Assembly (NCBI GenBank): GCA_021830925.1
Contig: JAKBNS010000158.1
Location: 1-34,607 of the forward strand
DNA length: 34,607 nt
Reading direction: 5' to 3'
Source of the DNA: Pseudomonadota bacterium
GTDB lineage: Bacteria; Pseudomonadota; Gammaproteobacteria; Burkholderiales; Burkholderiaceae_C
How positions within the stretch are numbered: the first letter of the stretch is position 1; the number at the start of each line of letters is the position of its first letter. The notes under the pieces are model-generated. The model ran no database searches and had not been told where the DNA came from. It saw nothing but the letters and a program-made list of their open reading frames with translations. A program made the translations under genes and the position numbers. Positions 1 through 8,055 of the stretch are shown in pieces.

Positions 1-68
1 GCCGCGCGACCTGCCGGCATCGCTGCGGGCCGTGGCGGCGTCGTCAGCGCGCCGCGTTCGGCGCACAT
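1..68 (-). CDS. possible start of a further nos-operon gene (cut by window edge)
   Basis: The nosL stop codon overlaps an ATG (TGATG, ATG at 68-66) that opens a frame with no stop for 22 codons to the window edge, beginning MCAERGALTTPPRPAA. Such stop-start overlaps are used twice elsewhere in this window between real genes. No domain can be recognised in so few residues, and GC-rich DNA often stays open by chance. It could be the next member of the operon or only the trailer of nosL. Confidence 0.25.
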   Translation of the reverse strand, partial: MCAERGALTTPPRPAAMPAGRA

Positions 69-736
69 CAGTCGGCTGAGCGGGAACCGTCGGGGCTCAT
101 GCGCATCATGCCGTCCGCCCCGGGAAGCGGGTTCTCCCCGGACGCGGTGACGGCCCTCAGGCACTGGCGGGCGAGGCTGGCCGCGGGCGATCCCGCTTGC
201 GGGCAGCGATCGCGCAGCAGCGAGATCAGCTCGGGGGTGATCTGCGCGAAACGCAACACCTGTCCGCCGTGCCTGAGGCGAAACGCCATGGCCCGGTCCA
301 TGTCCGCGAAGGTGGCCAGCGTCGGCCCCATCGAGCCAGGCAAGGTCTGCCAGGCCACGTAATAGGCCTTGCGCGCGGGAATGAAGGTATCGGCCGCGTC
401 CGACGGATCGTGCCAATCGACGCGTGCGCTGTCCTGGACGTACATGCCCTCGAGCCTGGCCTGGTTCTCGGGCTGCAGAACGTAGCCCAGGAGATCGCGG
501 GTCGAGCCGAAGATCAACGGCTGCTTCCTGCCCTCGACGAAGACTTCGCCGCGTGGCCCGGGAGACCCGGCGATGCGCATGCCGCAGGAGGCGCTGACGG
601 CATCGCCCGGAATGGCCACGGCCTCCTGGCGAAGCCGTGCGTGCCCCCTCCCGCATCCCGCCACCACCAGGCCGATCCCCACCGCGGCCGCGAAGCGCCG
701 GATCCGCGCCCATGAGAACTCGTCGATTCGATGCAT
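68..736 (-). CDS. nosL: NosL, copper-binding outer/periplasmic lipoprotein of nitrous oxide reductase maturation
   Basis: 222 aa. NosL is a Cu(I)-binding lipoprotein that delivers copper to apo-NosZ together with NosDFY. The N-terminus has a charged stretch, a hydrophobic segment and a lipobox LVVAGC with the acylated Cys at about residue 28. The CGM motif typical of NosL follows at 51-53 (SASCGM), then FGSTRDLLGYV and a middle region rich in Tyr/Trp (YYVAWQTLPGSMGPT) that fits the family. The start is the ATG at 736, two bases after the nosY stop, with AGGTG just upstream. A longer frame reaching to 1000 would run into nosY and is not used. The protein is somewhat longer than typical NosL, with about 40 extra C-terminal residues after the conserved domain. 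It is the last recognised gene of nosXRZDFYL. Confidence 0.93.
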   Translation of the reverse strand: MHRIDEFSWARIRRFAAAVGIGLVVAGCGRGHARLRQEAVAIPGDAVSASCGMRIAGSPGPRGEVFVEGRKQPLIFGSTRDLLGYVLQPENQARLEGMYVQDSARVDWHDPSDAADTFIPARKAYYVAWQTLPGSMGPTLATFADMDRAMAFRLRHGGQVLRFAQITPELISLLRDRCPQAGSPAASLARQCLRAVTASGENPLPGADGMMRMSPDGSRSAD

Positions 737-738
737 GT

Positions 739-1572
739 TCACACCTGTTTGTGCTTGAAGGCAAACGCCGCCGCGCCGGCAGGCAGCACCATCCAGGCGA
801 GCAGAATCGCGTACAGGACGGGCAGCCGGTAGACGTGCGCCGCCGTCATACCCAGGAACAGGTCGTTGCCGGCACCGCTGCTCAGATGACTCAGGTTGAT
901 GAGGCGGAAGACGTCGATCGGGTTGAGCAGCAGCAGGAAGGGGAACACCTGCTGCTCGTCGCGGTTTCCGCCGGTGACGATCAACAGCGCCAGCAGGCAA
1001 AGGTCGAACATGACCACCAGTGCAATCCAGGTGATCAGGGCCGCGCCGGCGGCGCGCGACTTGTCTCCCGCTATCACGCTGATCAGGCAGCCGAAGCCTA
1101 TGAAGCAGGCCCCCAGCATCGACGCGCTGACGATGAAGTTGCCCATCTCCAGCCAGGCCGCCAAGGTGCGTGCCTGCGGCTCGACGGCCTGCATGACCCC
1201 GACCGCGAGTCCGAAGCCGACGAGCGTCGCCAGGGTCGTCGCGCCGCTGTGCCCGGCGAGCTTGCCGGCGATCAGCTGGGCGCGCGACAGCGGATAGCTG
1301 AGCACCAGCAGCAGCGTCCCACCCTCGGTTTCTCCGGCCACCATGTCGTAGGCGATCAGCAGGCCGATGAGGGGAATCAGGAAGGCGCCGAGTGTCGTGA
1401 GACTGGCGAGCGTCGCGGGGAAGGAGGTGAAACCCACCTTGCCGGCGACGGCGCCCCCGAAGTACGCGATTCCCAGCGACAGGCAGGCGAACAACGCGGC
1501 GACCGCGATGATCCAGCGGTTGCGGAAATCGTCCCGGAATTCCTTGCCGGCGACCAGCAGAACGTTCCTCAT
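739..1572 (-). CDS. nosY: NosY, ABC-type membrane permease of the NosDFY copper-site maturation complex
   Basis: 277 aa integral membrane protein of the ABC-2 permease type with about six hydrophobic segments (for example near residues 19-45, 58-78, 110-130, 140-170, 178-200 and 250-272). NosY pairs with the ATPase NosF and periplasmic NosD; the complex is needed to assemble the Cu-S (CuZ) centre of NosZ. The motif VAGETEGGTLLLVLSYPLSR after the second membrane segment is typical of this permease group. The ATG start at 1572 overlaps the nosF stop (ATGA), so translation is probably coupled to nosF. The length is normal for the family and no defects are seen. Confidence 0.95.
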   Translation of the reverse strand: MRNVLLVAGKEFRDDFRNRWIIAVAALFACLSLGIAYFGGAVAGKVGFTSFPATLASLTTLGAFLIPLIGLLIAYDMVAGETEGGTLLLVLSYPLSRAQLIAGKLAGHSGATTLATLVGFGLAVGVMQAVEPQARTLAAWLEMGNFIVSASMLGACFIGFGCLISVIAGDKSRAAGAALITWIALVVMFDLCLLALLIVTGGNRDEQQVFPFLLLLNPIDVFRLINLSHLSSGAGNDLFLGMTAAHVYRLPVLYAILLAWMVLPAGAAAFAFKHKQV

Positions 1573-2507
1573 TGCAGTCTCCCCGCGGGCTGCTGGCGCC
1601 CCGCGCCCAGCCAGTCGTAGATGCGTCCCAGCGTGGGCTCCTCCACCTCGAGGTCCGCGATGGCCGTCGAGGCCACCAGGTCCCGGATCAGGTCGACCTT
1701 GCGATCGCGGGTCACCGCAATCGAGATCAGACCGTCAGGCTCGCTGCGGTGTTCCAGCTCCGCCGCCGCGAGCCGGGTCGCGAAGGCAGCCGGGTCGGCC
1801 TGCGCCTTCAGGCGCACCTTCGCGACGCTGGGCAACCCGGCCTTGCGCCGCAACTCGTCGATGCTGCCCGCGGCCAGCAATTCCCCCTCGCGCAGGATCA
1901 CCGCGGCATCGATGTGCGGCTCCAGTTCCGCGAGCAGATGCGAAGAGATCAGCACGCCGCGCCCCGCCGCGCGCAGCTCGTCCACGATCGAGTACAGGTC
2001 GCGCGTGGCCTGGGGATCCAGGCCGGTGGTCGGCTCGTCGAGGATGACCAGCCTCGGCGAACCGAGCAGCGCCTGCGCCACGCCCAGGCGCTGGCGCATG
2101 CCCTTGGAGTACATCCCCACCTTGCGCTCGGCGGCCTCGCCGAGTCCGACCCGCTGCAACAGCTCGCGCCCCTGCCCCCTGGGCGCGCGCTTGAGCCTGG
2201 CGAAATAGTCGATGATCTCGTTGCCGCTGAGGTTGCGGTAGAAGGCGACGCTCTCGGGGAGATAGCCGATCTGCCGCCGCAGCGCACCGACATGGCCGCC
2301 CCATGGGGCCTGGCCCAGCACCCGCAGATCTCCTTCCGAGGCACGGATGAGCCCGAGCACGAGTTTGATCAGCGTGGACTTTCCCGCACCGTTGTGACCA
2401 AGCAGCCCGACAACCTGCCCTGCCGGAACGGCCAGGGAGACGTCGCGCAGGGCGGTGATCGGCCCGTAGCGCTTGCCGACGGATTGAAGTTCAATCAGAT
2501 GTTCCAT
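1569..2507 (-). CDS. nosF: NosF, ABC transporter ATPase for NosZ copper-site maturation
   Basis: 312 aa from the preferred start. Cytoplasmic ATPase that powers NosDFY. Walker A GHNGAGKST lies near residue 40, the ABC signature YSKGMRQRL and Walker B LVILDEP follow in order, then the D-loop region TTGLDPQ and the switch His in SSHLLAE. The C-terminal 90 residues carry the extra domain seen in NosF. Two ATGs lie six bases apart (2513 and 2507). The GAGAG that can serve as ribosome site is directly adjacent to the first but six bases from the second, so MEHLIELQ at 2507 is preferred. It begins a few bases after the nosD stop and overlaps nosY by 4 bp. Confidence 0.95.
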   Translation of the reverse strand: MEHLIELQSVGKRYGPITALRDVSLAVPAGQVVGLLGHNGAGKSTLIKLVLGLIRASEGDLRVLGQAPWGGHVGALRRQIGYLPESVAFYRNLSGNEIIDYFARLKRAPRGQGRELLQRVGLGEAAERKVGMYSKGMRQRLGVAQALLGSPRLVILDEPTTGLDPQATRDLYSIVDELRAAGRGVLISSHLLAELEPHIDAAVILREGELLAAGSIDELRRKAGLPSVAKVRLKAQADPAAFATRLAAAELEHRSEPDGLISIAVTRDRKVDLIRDLVASTAIADLEVEEPTLGRIYDWLGAGRQQPAGRLQ

Positions 2508-2516
2508 GGCCATCTC

Positions 2517-3788
2517 TCAACGCCCCCGTGGCTCGCGCATGAGGGGAAAGTGATCCGTGATACCCGGCGGCGTGAACACCGGGAAGGCGCGCTGCACGTA
2601 GCGCAGCAGCAAGGTCGCGGGGCTCGACATCAGCAGGCGGGCGCCCGGGTACTTCCACAGCAGCACATCCACGCCGCTGTTGGGTCGATAGGCCACGTCG
2701 CCGATGCCGTCGCCGTTCATGTCCCACCCGAGGTAGTTGCTCCAGTAGTTGCCACGCTCCCCGTGCGACCACTCGAGCGCGGTGAATTCGTCGTACTTCA
2801 CCTGGGTGCGGTTGCCGACGAAGGCGTTGCCGAACACCTCGTTGTGGTCCGATCCCGCGGTGATGTGGATGCCGATGGTGGAGTCGGCGATGTCGTTCGC
2901 CTGGAACCGGTTGAATTCCGAGTTGTAGACAAAGATGCCCTTGCCTTCCATGCCTGCCCCGATTCCGCTGTCCGCGTCGTCGCGGTCGACCACGTCGGCG
3001 ATTCGATTTCCGGTGAACCGGCTGTAGGTCACGTAGTTCAGCAGGAATCCGTACGAAGAGTCGTCGACGGCGACGTTGTTCCGGATGTCCAGGTACTCCG
3101 AGGACATCAGCGCGTAGCCGGCGACATTGCGATAGCTGCGGTTGCCGACGATCACCACGTGGTTGGAATACATGTCGTGCATTCCGTAGCGCACGTCGTG
3201 GATGCGATTGCCGGCGAACACATTGCCCGGGCTGACGTAGAAGTAGATGCCGTCGCGCGCGGGTCCCACGTCGTTGCCCTGGATCAGGCAGTCGTGGTCG
3301 TTCCAGAGGTGGATTCCGTCACCCCGGTCCGCTACCCGCAAGCTCGCGACGCCCCGCACCACGTTGCCCAGGACCTTCACGCGGGAGGCGCCGTCGATGT
3401 ACACGCCGAACAGACTGTCGGAGATCCTGTCGTGCTCGACCAGCGCGCCGCTCGCCTTGCCCTCGATGAACACGCCGGCGTTCATCGCCGTGAGGCTGCG
3501 GCCCGAGTGGCGGATCGCGAGGTCGCGCACCACCACGTCCGGGCTCGCGATGCGCACCACGTCGCCGCTGCCGTCGCCGTCCAGCACCGCACCGGGCACG
3601 CCCTGCAGCGTGATCGGCCGGCCCAGCACCAGATGGACATGGTGGATCCCGACCGGCACCCGAACGGTCGCACCTGACTTCGCGGCCGCGATTTCCCGCA
3701 GCAGCGGGTCGGCTCCGGCATGCGCGGTGGCGCCGAAGCAGCCGGCCAGCGCGACCAGCGCGGCGATGGTGGCAACGATTCTGTTCAC
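2517..3788 (-). CDS. nosD: NosD, periplasmic beta-helix protein of copper-site maturation
   Basis: 423 aa. NosD is a periplasmic right-handed parallel beta-helix protein that works with NosFY and hands over to NosL/NosZ during CuZ assembly. A Sec signal is visible (MNRIVATIAALVALAGCFGATAHA), followed by many short repeats of the carbohydrate-binding/sugar-hydrolase (CASH) type, such as IRNNVAVDDSSYGFLLN and FNRFQANDIADSTIGIHI. The C-terminal NYWSNYLGWDMNGDGIGD is a hallmark of NosD. The start codon is GTG at 3788, just after an AGGAC-type ribosome site. The gene is separated from nosZ by 70 bp holding a strong hairpin, whereas all genes after it are packed without gaps. Confidence 0.95.
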   Translation of the reverse strand: MNRIVATIAALVALAGCFGATAHAGADPLLREIAAAKSGATVRVPVGIHHVHLVLGRPITLQGVPGAVLDGDGSGDVVRIASPDVVVRDLAIRHSGRSLTAMNAGVFIEGKASGALVEHDRISDSLFGVYIDGASRVKVLGNVVRGVASLRVADRGDGIHLWNDHDCLIQGNDVGPARDGIYFYVSPGNVFAGNRIHDVRYGMHDMYSNHVVIVGNRSYRNVAGYALMSSEYLDIRNNVAVDDSSYGFLLNYVTYSRFTGNRIADVVDRDDADSGIGAGMEGKGIFVYNSEFNRFQANDIADSTIGIHITAGSDHNEVFGNAFVGNRTQVKYDEFTALEWSHGERGNYWSNYLGWDMNGDGIGDVAYRPNSGVDVLLWKYPGARLLMSSPATLLLRYVQRAFPVFTPPGITDHFPLMREPRGR

Positions 3789-3820
3789 GTCCTGTCCTCG
3801 ATCGGCCGAAGTCTCCCGGA

Positions 3821-3845
3821 ACCGCCGCGCCCTCGGCGCGGCGGT
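3821..3845 (-). promoter_or_regulatory. intercistronic GC hairpin between nosZ and nosD
   Basis: A perfect 11-bp inverted repeat (ACCGCCGCGCC / GGCGCGGCGGT) with a 3-base CTC loop lies 13 bases past the nosZ stop. No T-run follows on the transcribed strand, so it is not a standard intrinsic terminator. Such structures usually protect the 3' end of the upstream message or partly attenuate transcription, which would raise NosZ over the catalytic assembly factors NosDFY. That role is inferred from position. Confidence 0.7.
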
Positions 3846-3858
3846 CGTGCGCGGGTAC

Positions 3859-5805
3859 TCAGGCCTCCACCAGCATCCGCCCCCTCATTTCGAGGTGCAG
3901 CGCGTGGCAGAAGAAGGTGCAGTAGTACCAGTACACCCCGGCCTTGTCGGCCTTGAAGGTCACCGAGGCCGTTTCCCCGGGGCTGATCTCCATGTTGATG
4001 CCGTGGTTCGCCAGGCAGAATCCGTGGGTGAGGTCCTCGATATGGTCGATGTTGGTCACCACGATGGTCACCTCGTCACCCTTCCTGACCTTGAACTCGT
4101 TGAGTCCGAACTGGGGCGCGGCGCTCCACATGTAGACGAAGACCTTGCGCCCATGCCGGATGACCTTGGAGTCCTTCTCGAGGTCGATGCCGTGGGTCTT
4201 GGCCTGCTTGACCGTCTCTGCGAAGAAGGGGTCGGCCCGATCCCACACGCGCCTGACCTTGTCCATCAGGAACCTGCGATGGACGATGGTCACGTCGTGC
4301 GGCTCGCTGTACACGGGGCAGTCCGCCACCAGCTTCATCTGGTCGCCCGAAATGTCGATCAGCTGGTCATTGTCGGGGTGCAGGGGTCCCGTCGGCAGGA
4401 AGCGGTCCTTGGAGAACTTGTTGAGCGACACCAGCCACTTGCCGTCGGCGTCGCGGGTCTCGCCCATCGAGCTGTGGTTGTGGCCCGGCTGGTAGTTGAC
4501 GTCGAGCTTCTGGCGGATGTAGTTGACCTTCTTGCCCTGGTAGGCCGCGATGGCATCGGCGATGCTCCACTTCACGATCTGGCTGTCGATGAACAGGGTC
4601 GTGTAGGCGAAGCCGCGACCGTCGTACGCGGTATGCAGCGGTCCGAGGCCGAGCTGGGGCTCGGCGACCACCACGTCGCGCGGGTCCTTGAGCTTGCCGG
4701 CGAACCACTGGTCGATCTTCGCCCAGCTCATGACCGTGGTCGTGGGCGAAAGCTTGCCGTTGGCGGTCAGGTACTTGCCGTCGGGCGTCGCATTGATGCC
4801 GTGCGGGTTCTTGGGAACCGGCACGTACAGCGTGTAGGGCGAACCGTGGCGCCCGTCGACCACCGGAACCTTGGAATTTCCAATGGTCTTGAACTTGCCG
4901 GCGCGTACCGCCGCCTCGATACGCGGGATGTTGAACACCACCACCCAGTCGCGCTCGTTCTGCATGTACCCGGCCAGCGTGACCGCTCCCTCGCTGTTGT
5001 AGCAGGTGGACGCGGAGTACTTGCCCTCGTAGTCGGTCTCGGTGTTGTCCAGGTTGCCGTCGACCAGGACCTGCCAGGCGATCTCCATGGTCTCGCCGTC
5101 GATGGCCGTGTACATGGAGTGGTAGTTCTTCGGATCGTCCAGGAAGCGACCGTCATTGGGCGCGGGCACCCGGAACTCGGCGTTGGCGAACACGTAGCCG
5201 GTCTTGGGCTCGCGCTGCGGCCGGATGCCGTGGATCGCCTGCACGTTGGGAATGTCGATGATCCTGTCGGTGCGCCACACGTCGCAGCGAACGCGCGCCA
5301 CCCGCGTGTTGGCCTTGTCGTTGACATAGATGTAGCGGCCGTCGTAGCGCCCGTGGGTCAGGCTCATGTGGGGATGGTGAAGATCGCCGTTGAGCGGCGC
5401 GTTCCTGCCCAGAACGCGCTTGCTCTCGTTGGTGATCCCCCACCCGATGGCGCCGTCGAAATTGAACACCGGGATGCGCATCAGCTCGCGCATCGAAGGC
5501 ATTCCGATCAGACGCAATTCTCCGGACTGGCCGCTGCTCCAGATTCCGTAGTACTCGTCCAGCTTGCCCGGCGCCACGTAGTCCTCGGGCAGCTTCGCGG
5601 CGTCCGCCGCGAGAGCGCTTTTCATGCCCAGGCCGCCGGCGATTCCGCCGGCCCCGGCCAGGCTGGCCAACGCGCTGGCCTTCAGGACATTGCGGCGAGC
5701 CGGATTCGAGGCGCCTTCGGCGCCGCAGGCGCCTGCGTTCGCCCTGGTGTCGGTGTCCGCGCGGGACGGGAGTTCTCCGGTATTCAGTTGGGGTTGTTTG
5801 CTCAT
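3859..5805 (-). CDS. nosZ: NosZ, clade I nitrous oxide reductase
   Basis: 648 aa. Periplasmic homodimeric enzyme that reduces N2O to N2, with a mixed-valent CuA electron-entry site and the catalytic Cu4S CuZ site. The N-terminus has a Tat signal (ARRNVLKASALASLAG, twin Arg at 37-38), which marks the Tat-exported clade I form. A seven-bladed propeller follows, with CuZ histidines visible in DLHHPHMS (141-148), HGIRP, EPHDV and other His motifs. The C-terminal cupredoxin domain ends with the CuA motif CTFFCHALHLEM (Cys at about 629 and 633, His 637, Met 640). The position between the CuA cysteines that is Trp in the well-studied enzymes (CxWFC) is Phe here. The ATG at 5805 has AAGGGA upstream and lies 24 bases after nosR. 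Length is normal. Confidence 0.98.
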   Translation of the reverse strand: MSKQPQLNTGELPSRADTDTRANAGACGAEGASNPARRNVLKASALASLAGAGGIAGGLGMKSALAADAAKLPEDYVAPGKLDEYYGIWSSGQSGELRLIGMPSMRELMRIPVFNFDGAIGWGITNESKRVLGRNAPLNGDLHHPHMSLTHGRYDGRYIYVNDKANTRVARVRCDVWRTDRIIDIPNVQAIHGIRPQREPKTGYVFANAEFRVPAPNDGRFLDDPKNYHSMYTAIDGETMEIAWQVLVDGNLDNTETDYEGKYSASTCYNSEGAVTLAGYMQNERDWVVVFNIPRIEAAVRAGKFKTIGNSKVPVVDGRHGSPYTLYVPVPKNPHGINATPDGKYLTANGKLSPTTTVMSWAKIDQWFAGKLKDPRDVVVAEPQLGLGPLHTAYDGRGFAYTTLFIDSQIVKWSIADAIAAYQGKKVNYIRQKLDVNYQPGHNHSSMGETRDADGKWLVSLNKFSKDRFLPTGPLHPDNDQLIDISGDQMKLVADCPVYSEPHDVTIVHRRFLMDKVRRVWDRADPFFAETVKQAKTHGIDLEKDSKVIRHGRKVFVYMWSAAPQFGLNEFKVRKGDEVTIVVTNIDHIEDLTHGFCLANHGINMEISPGETASVTFKADKAGVYWYYCTFFCHALHLEMRGRMLVEA

Positions 5806-5829
5806 GATGCGAGAGTTCCCTTTGTCAAT

Positions 5830-8055
5830 TCAGTCGATGGCCTTGATGGCGCCCTGTGACCCCGCCTCCGGGGCGGACACGGGCACAGGGGTGATGGAGA
5901 TGGTCTTGCGTTGCGAAGATGCGTCCCTCCTTTTCCTGCGGGCAACCAGCGGCGGGCATTTCCTGTCGTTCCAGTACGTGACCTGGCAGTCCAGGCAGTA
6001 GTGGCATTCGTTGTAGTTAATCTGCCCGATGGAATTGATGGCCTGCACTTCGCACTCGACGGCGCAGACCTGGCAGGGCCGGCCGCACTCGCGCCGACGC
6101 TTGAGCCACTCGAACAGCCGGAAGCGTCCGGCCACCGACAGCCCCGCGCCCAGCGGGCAGACGTATCGGCAATAGAACTTGTTGTTGAAGGCGGAGATCG
6201 CGACCAGCCCGATGGCATAGGCCTCGTAGCCCCAGGAGCGGACGAAGTGGAAATTGATCGCCGTCTTGAAGGGCTCGACCTCGATGTAGCGCTCGGCCAG
6301 TCCCAGCGACTGCAGGGACATGCCGAACAGCACCAGCAGGATCACGTACTTGAGCGCCCACAGGCGTTCGTGCACGTGGGTCGGTACGTGCAACTGCCGC
6401 ACGCCGAGCCGGGTCGCCAGCTTGTTGACCAGCACCTGGATGGCGCCGAAGGGACACAGCCATCCGCAATACACCCCACGCCCGACCAGCAGCAGCATCA
6501 CCGCGACGAACACCCAGAGCATGAAGATCATCGGGTCCATCAGGAACAGCGACCAGTGGAAGCCGGTGCGCACGGCGTGCACGAAGGTGAGGATGTTCAC
6601 CGCCGAGAGCTGCGCGAGTCCATGCCAGCCGATGAACACCACGGTGTAGAGCAGGAAGCCCACGCGCAGGCGCTCGAGCAATCGTGGACGTTTGACCAGC
6701 CATTCCTGGAACAGCAGGATGAAGGTCAGCACGAGGAGCCCGGCGGCGAGCACGCCGACGTTCAGCTTCTGGGACATCCAGATCTGCTCCCACATCGGCA
6801 GGGCGCTGGGCGCGGCGCTTGCCTGGGGCGGCGCGGAGCGCGAGAGGTAGCTCGCGGGGATGCGATAGTCGGCCGTGAAGGTGTGGTAGACGCTCTTCAG
6901 CGGCCCCACCTGGCGGCGCACCAGGAGTTGCAGGGTCCACGGCCGCCCGGGATCGAAGCCGCGGCCGCCGCGGATGACGAACAGCGCCCTTTCGCCGAAC
7001 GAAGGCATGCCGTCGAGATGCACGTCGTCCAGGTGCAGGTAGTCCGAGTCCTGGAACAGATACAGCTTTTCGCCCTGCAGCACGTGCAGGCGATCGAAGA
7101 TGCCGCCGCGCACGTACCCCAGTCCCTTGAAGGAGTACAGGCCATTGGCCATCACCGCGATGAGTTCGTCGCCCGGCTTGAGGGTCTTCATGACCTGGGC
7201 GTACTGGGATGCGCCCAGCAGGTTCTCGCCGACCGACGGAGGCGTGGCGTCGGCGTAGTAGAGGTCCGTGAAGGTGTCGTTCTCGTGTCCCGGCGCGGGT
7301 GCGGTCGGATCGTCGACGAGCCCGCTTTGCGGGTCGGACCTGAAGGCCGCGGTGACGGCGCCACGGGTCAGATGCAGGCGTCGGATCGCCCCGTTTCCGG
7401 TCAGGGTCTTCCAGTCGGCGGCCGCGAACGCATGCATGTCCAGCTTCCCGGCTGGCAACTCGTCGGCCTTCGCCGGCGAGATCACCCTGCGCGAGGCCGC
7501 GACCTTCAGCGCCGAGTTCATGATCGTCTCGTTGGTGACCATCGAGGTCACGGTGGCGCTGCTGATGGCGTCGATGTGCGTGCCTTTGCCCACGCCGCTT
7601 CCGACCACGATCGAGTCGGTCACCGAATGGCCGACGTATCGGGCCACGAAATCGTAGAGCTTGCGCACCGGGATGCCGACCAGCAGGATCGGCTCATGCT
7701 GCTCGAGCACTTCGGCCTGGACGATCTTTCCCTGGGTGTCGATCGCCACCAGGATGTTGATCGGCTCGCCCGAATAGGCCGGGATCGGCGCCACCATGAC
7801 GGTCTCGAAGGCGTAGCCGATGACCTTGGTCCCTTGGTAGACCGCCGCCGCCGGAGGATCGCCTCCGATGTCCCCGAAGCGCGTGGCCCGCGGAAAGGCC
7901 TTGTGGAGCTCGGGGAAGCGGGTATCGATGCCCGCGTGGGCAGGAAGGGCCAGCGCCAGCAGGGCCGCCGTGAGCAGCGCCCTGCACGGCGCCATCCGGA
8001 CGAGCCGCGCGACCCGCGCACGGACCGATGCGAACACGCGCGAGAACACGGCCAT
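5830..8055 (-). CDS. nosR: NosR, membrane iron-sulfur flavoprotein for electron supply and regulation of N2O reduction
   Basis: 741 aa. NosR carries electrons across the membrane toward NosZ and is needed for nosZ expression. A signal/membrane segment (about 22-41) is followed by a periplasmic FMN-binding domain with the flavinylation motif ISSATVTS near 164-171 (Thr about 170 is the expected FMN-bearing residue). After a linker come several membrane segments with two cytoplasmic CxxxCP motifs (CGWLCPFG and CRYVCPLG). The C-terminal ferredoxin part has CGRPCQVCAVEC and CHYCLDC followed by a CP. The start is the ATG at 8055, which shares its A with the nosX stop (TGATG), with GGAGG about 8 bases upstream. 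A frame extension to 8139 overlaps nosX and lacks these signals. Electron entry from the quinol pool is known of the family, not shown here. Confidence 0.97.
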   Translation of the reverse strand: MAVFSRVFASVRARVARLVRMAPCRALLTAALLALALPAHAGIDTRFPELHKAFPRATRFGDIGGDPPAAAVYQGTKVIGYAFETVMVAPIPAYSGEPINILVAIDTQGKIVQAEVLEQHEPILLVGIPVRKLYDFVARYVGHSVTDSIVVGSGVGKGTHIDAISSATVTSMVTNETIMNSALKVAASRRVISPAKADELPAGKLDMHAFAAADWKTLTGNGAIRRLHLTRGAVTAAFRSDPQSGLVDDPTAPAPGHENDTFTDLYYADATPPSVGENLLGASQYAQVMKTLKPGDELIAVMANGLYSFKGLGYVRGGIFDRLHVLQGEKLYLFQDSDYLHLDDVHLDGMPSFGERALFVIRGGRGFDPGRPWTLQLLVRRQVGPLKSVYHTFTADYRIPASYLSRSAPPQASAAPSALPMWEQIWMSQKLNVGVLAAGLLVLTFILLFQEWLVKRPRLLERLRVGFLLYTVVFIGWHGLAQLSAVNILTFVHAVRTGFHWSLFLMDPMIFMLWVFVAVMLLLVGRGVYCGWLCPFGAIQVLVNKLATRLGVRQLHVPTHVHERLWALKYVILLVLFGMSLQSLGLAERYIEVEPFKTAINFHFVRSWGYEAYAIGLVAISAFNNKFYCRYVCPLGAGLSVAGRFRLFEWLKRRRECGRPCQVCAVECEVQAINSIGQINYNECHYCLDCQVTYWNDRKCPPLVARRKRRDASSQRKTISITPVPVSAPEAGSQGAIKAID

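Noticed and set aside
5806-5829. TTGACAAAGGGAACT before nosZ as an FNR box or separate nosZ promoter
   Set aside because: The right half does not match, and no -10 fits in the 24-bp gap; the AAGGGA is better explained as the nosZ ribosome site.
3247-5859. Plus-strand frame of 870 codons antisense to nosZ
   Set aside because: It is a shadow of third-position GC bias in nosZ and nosD; no ribosome site and no family-like motifs.
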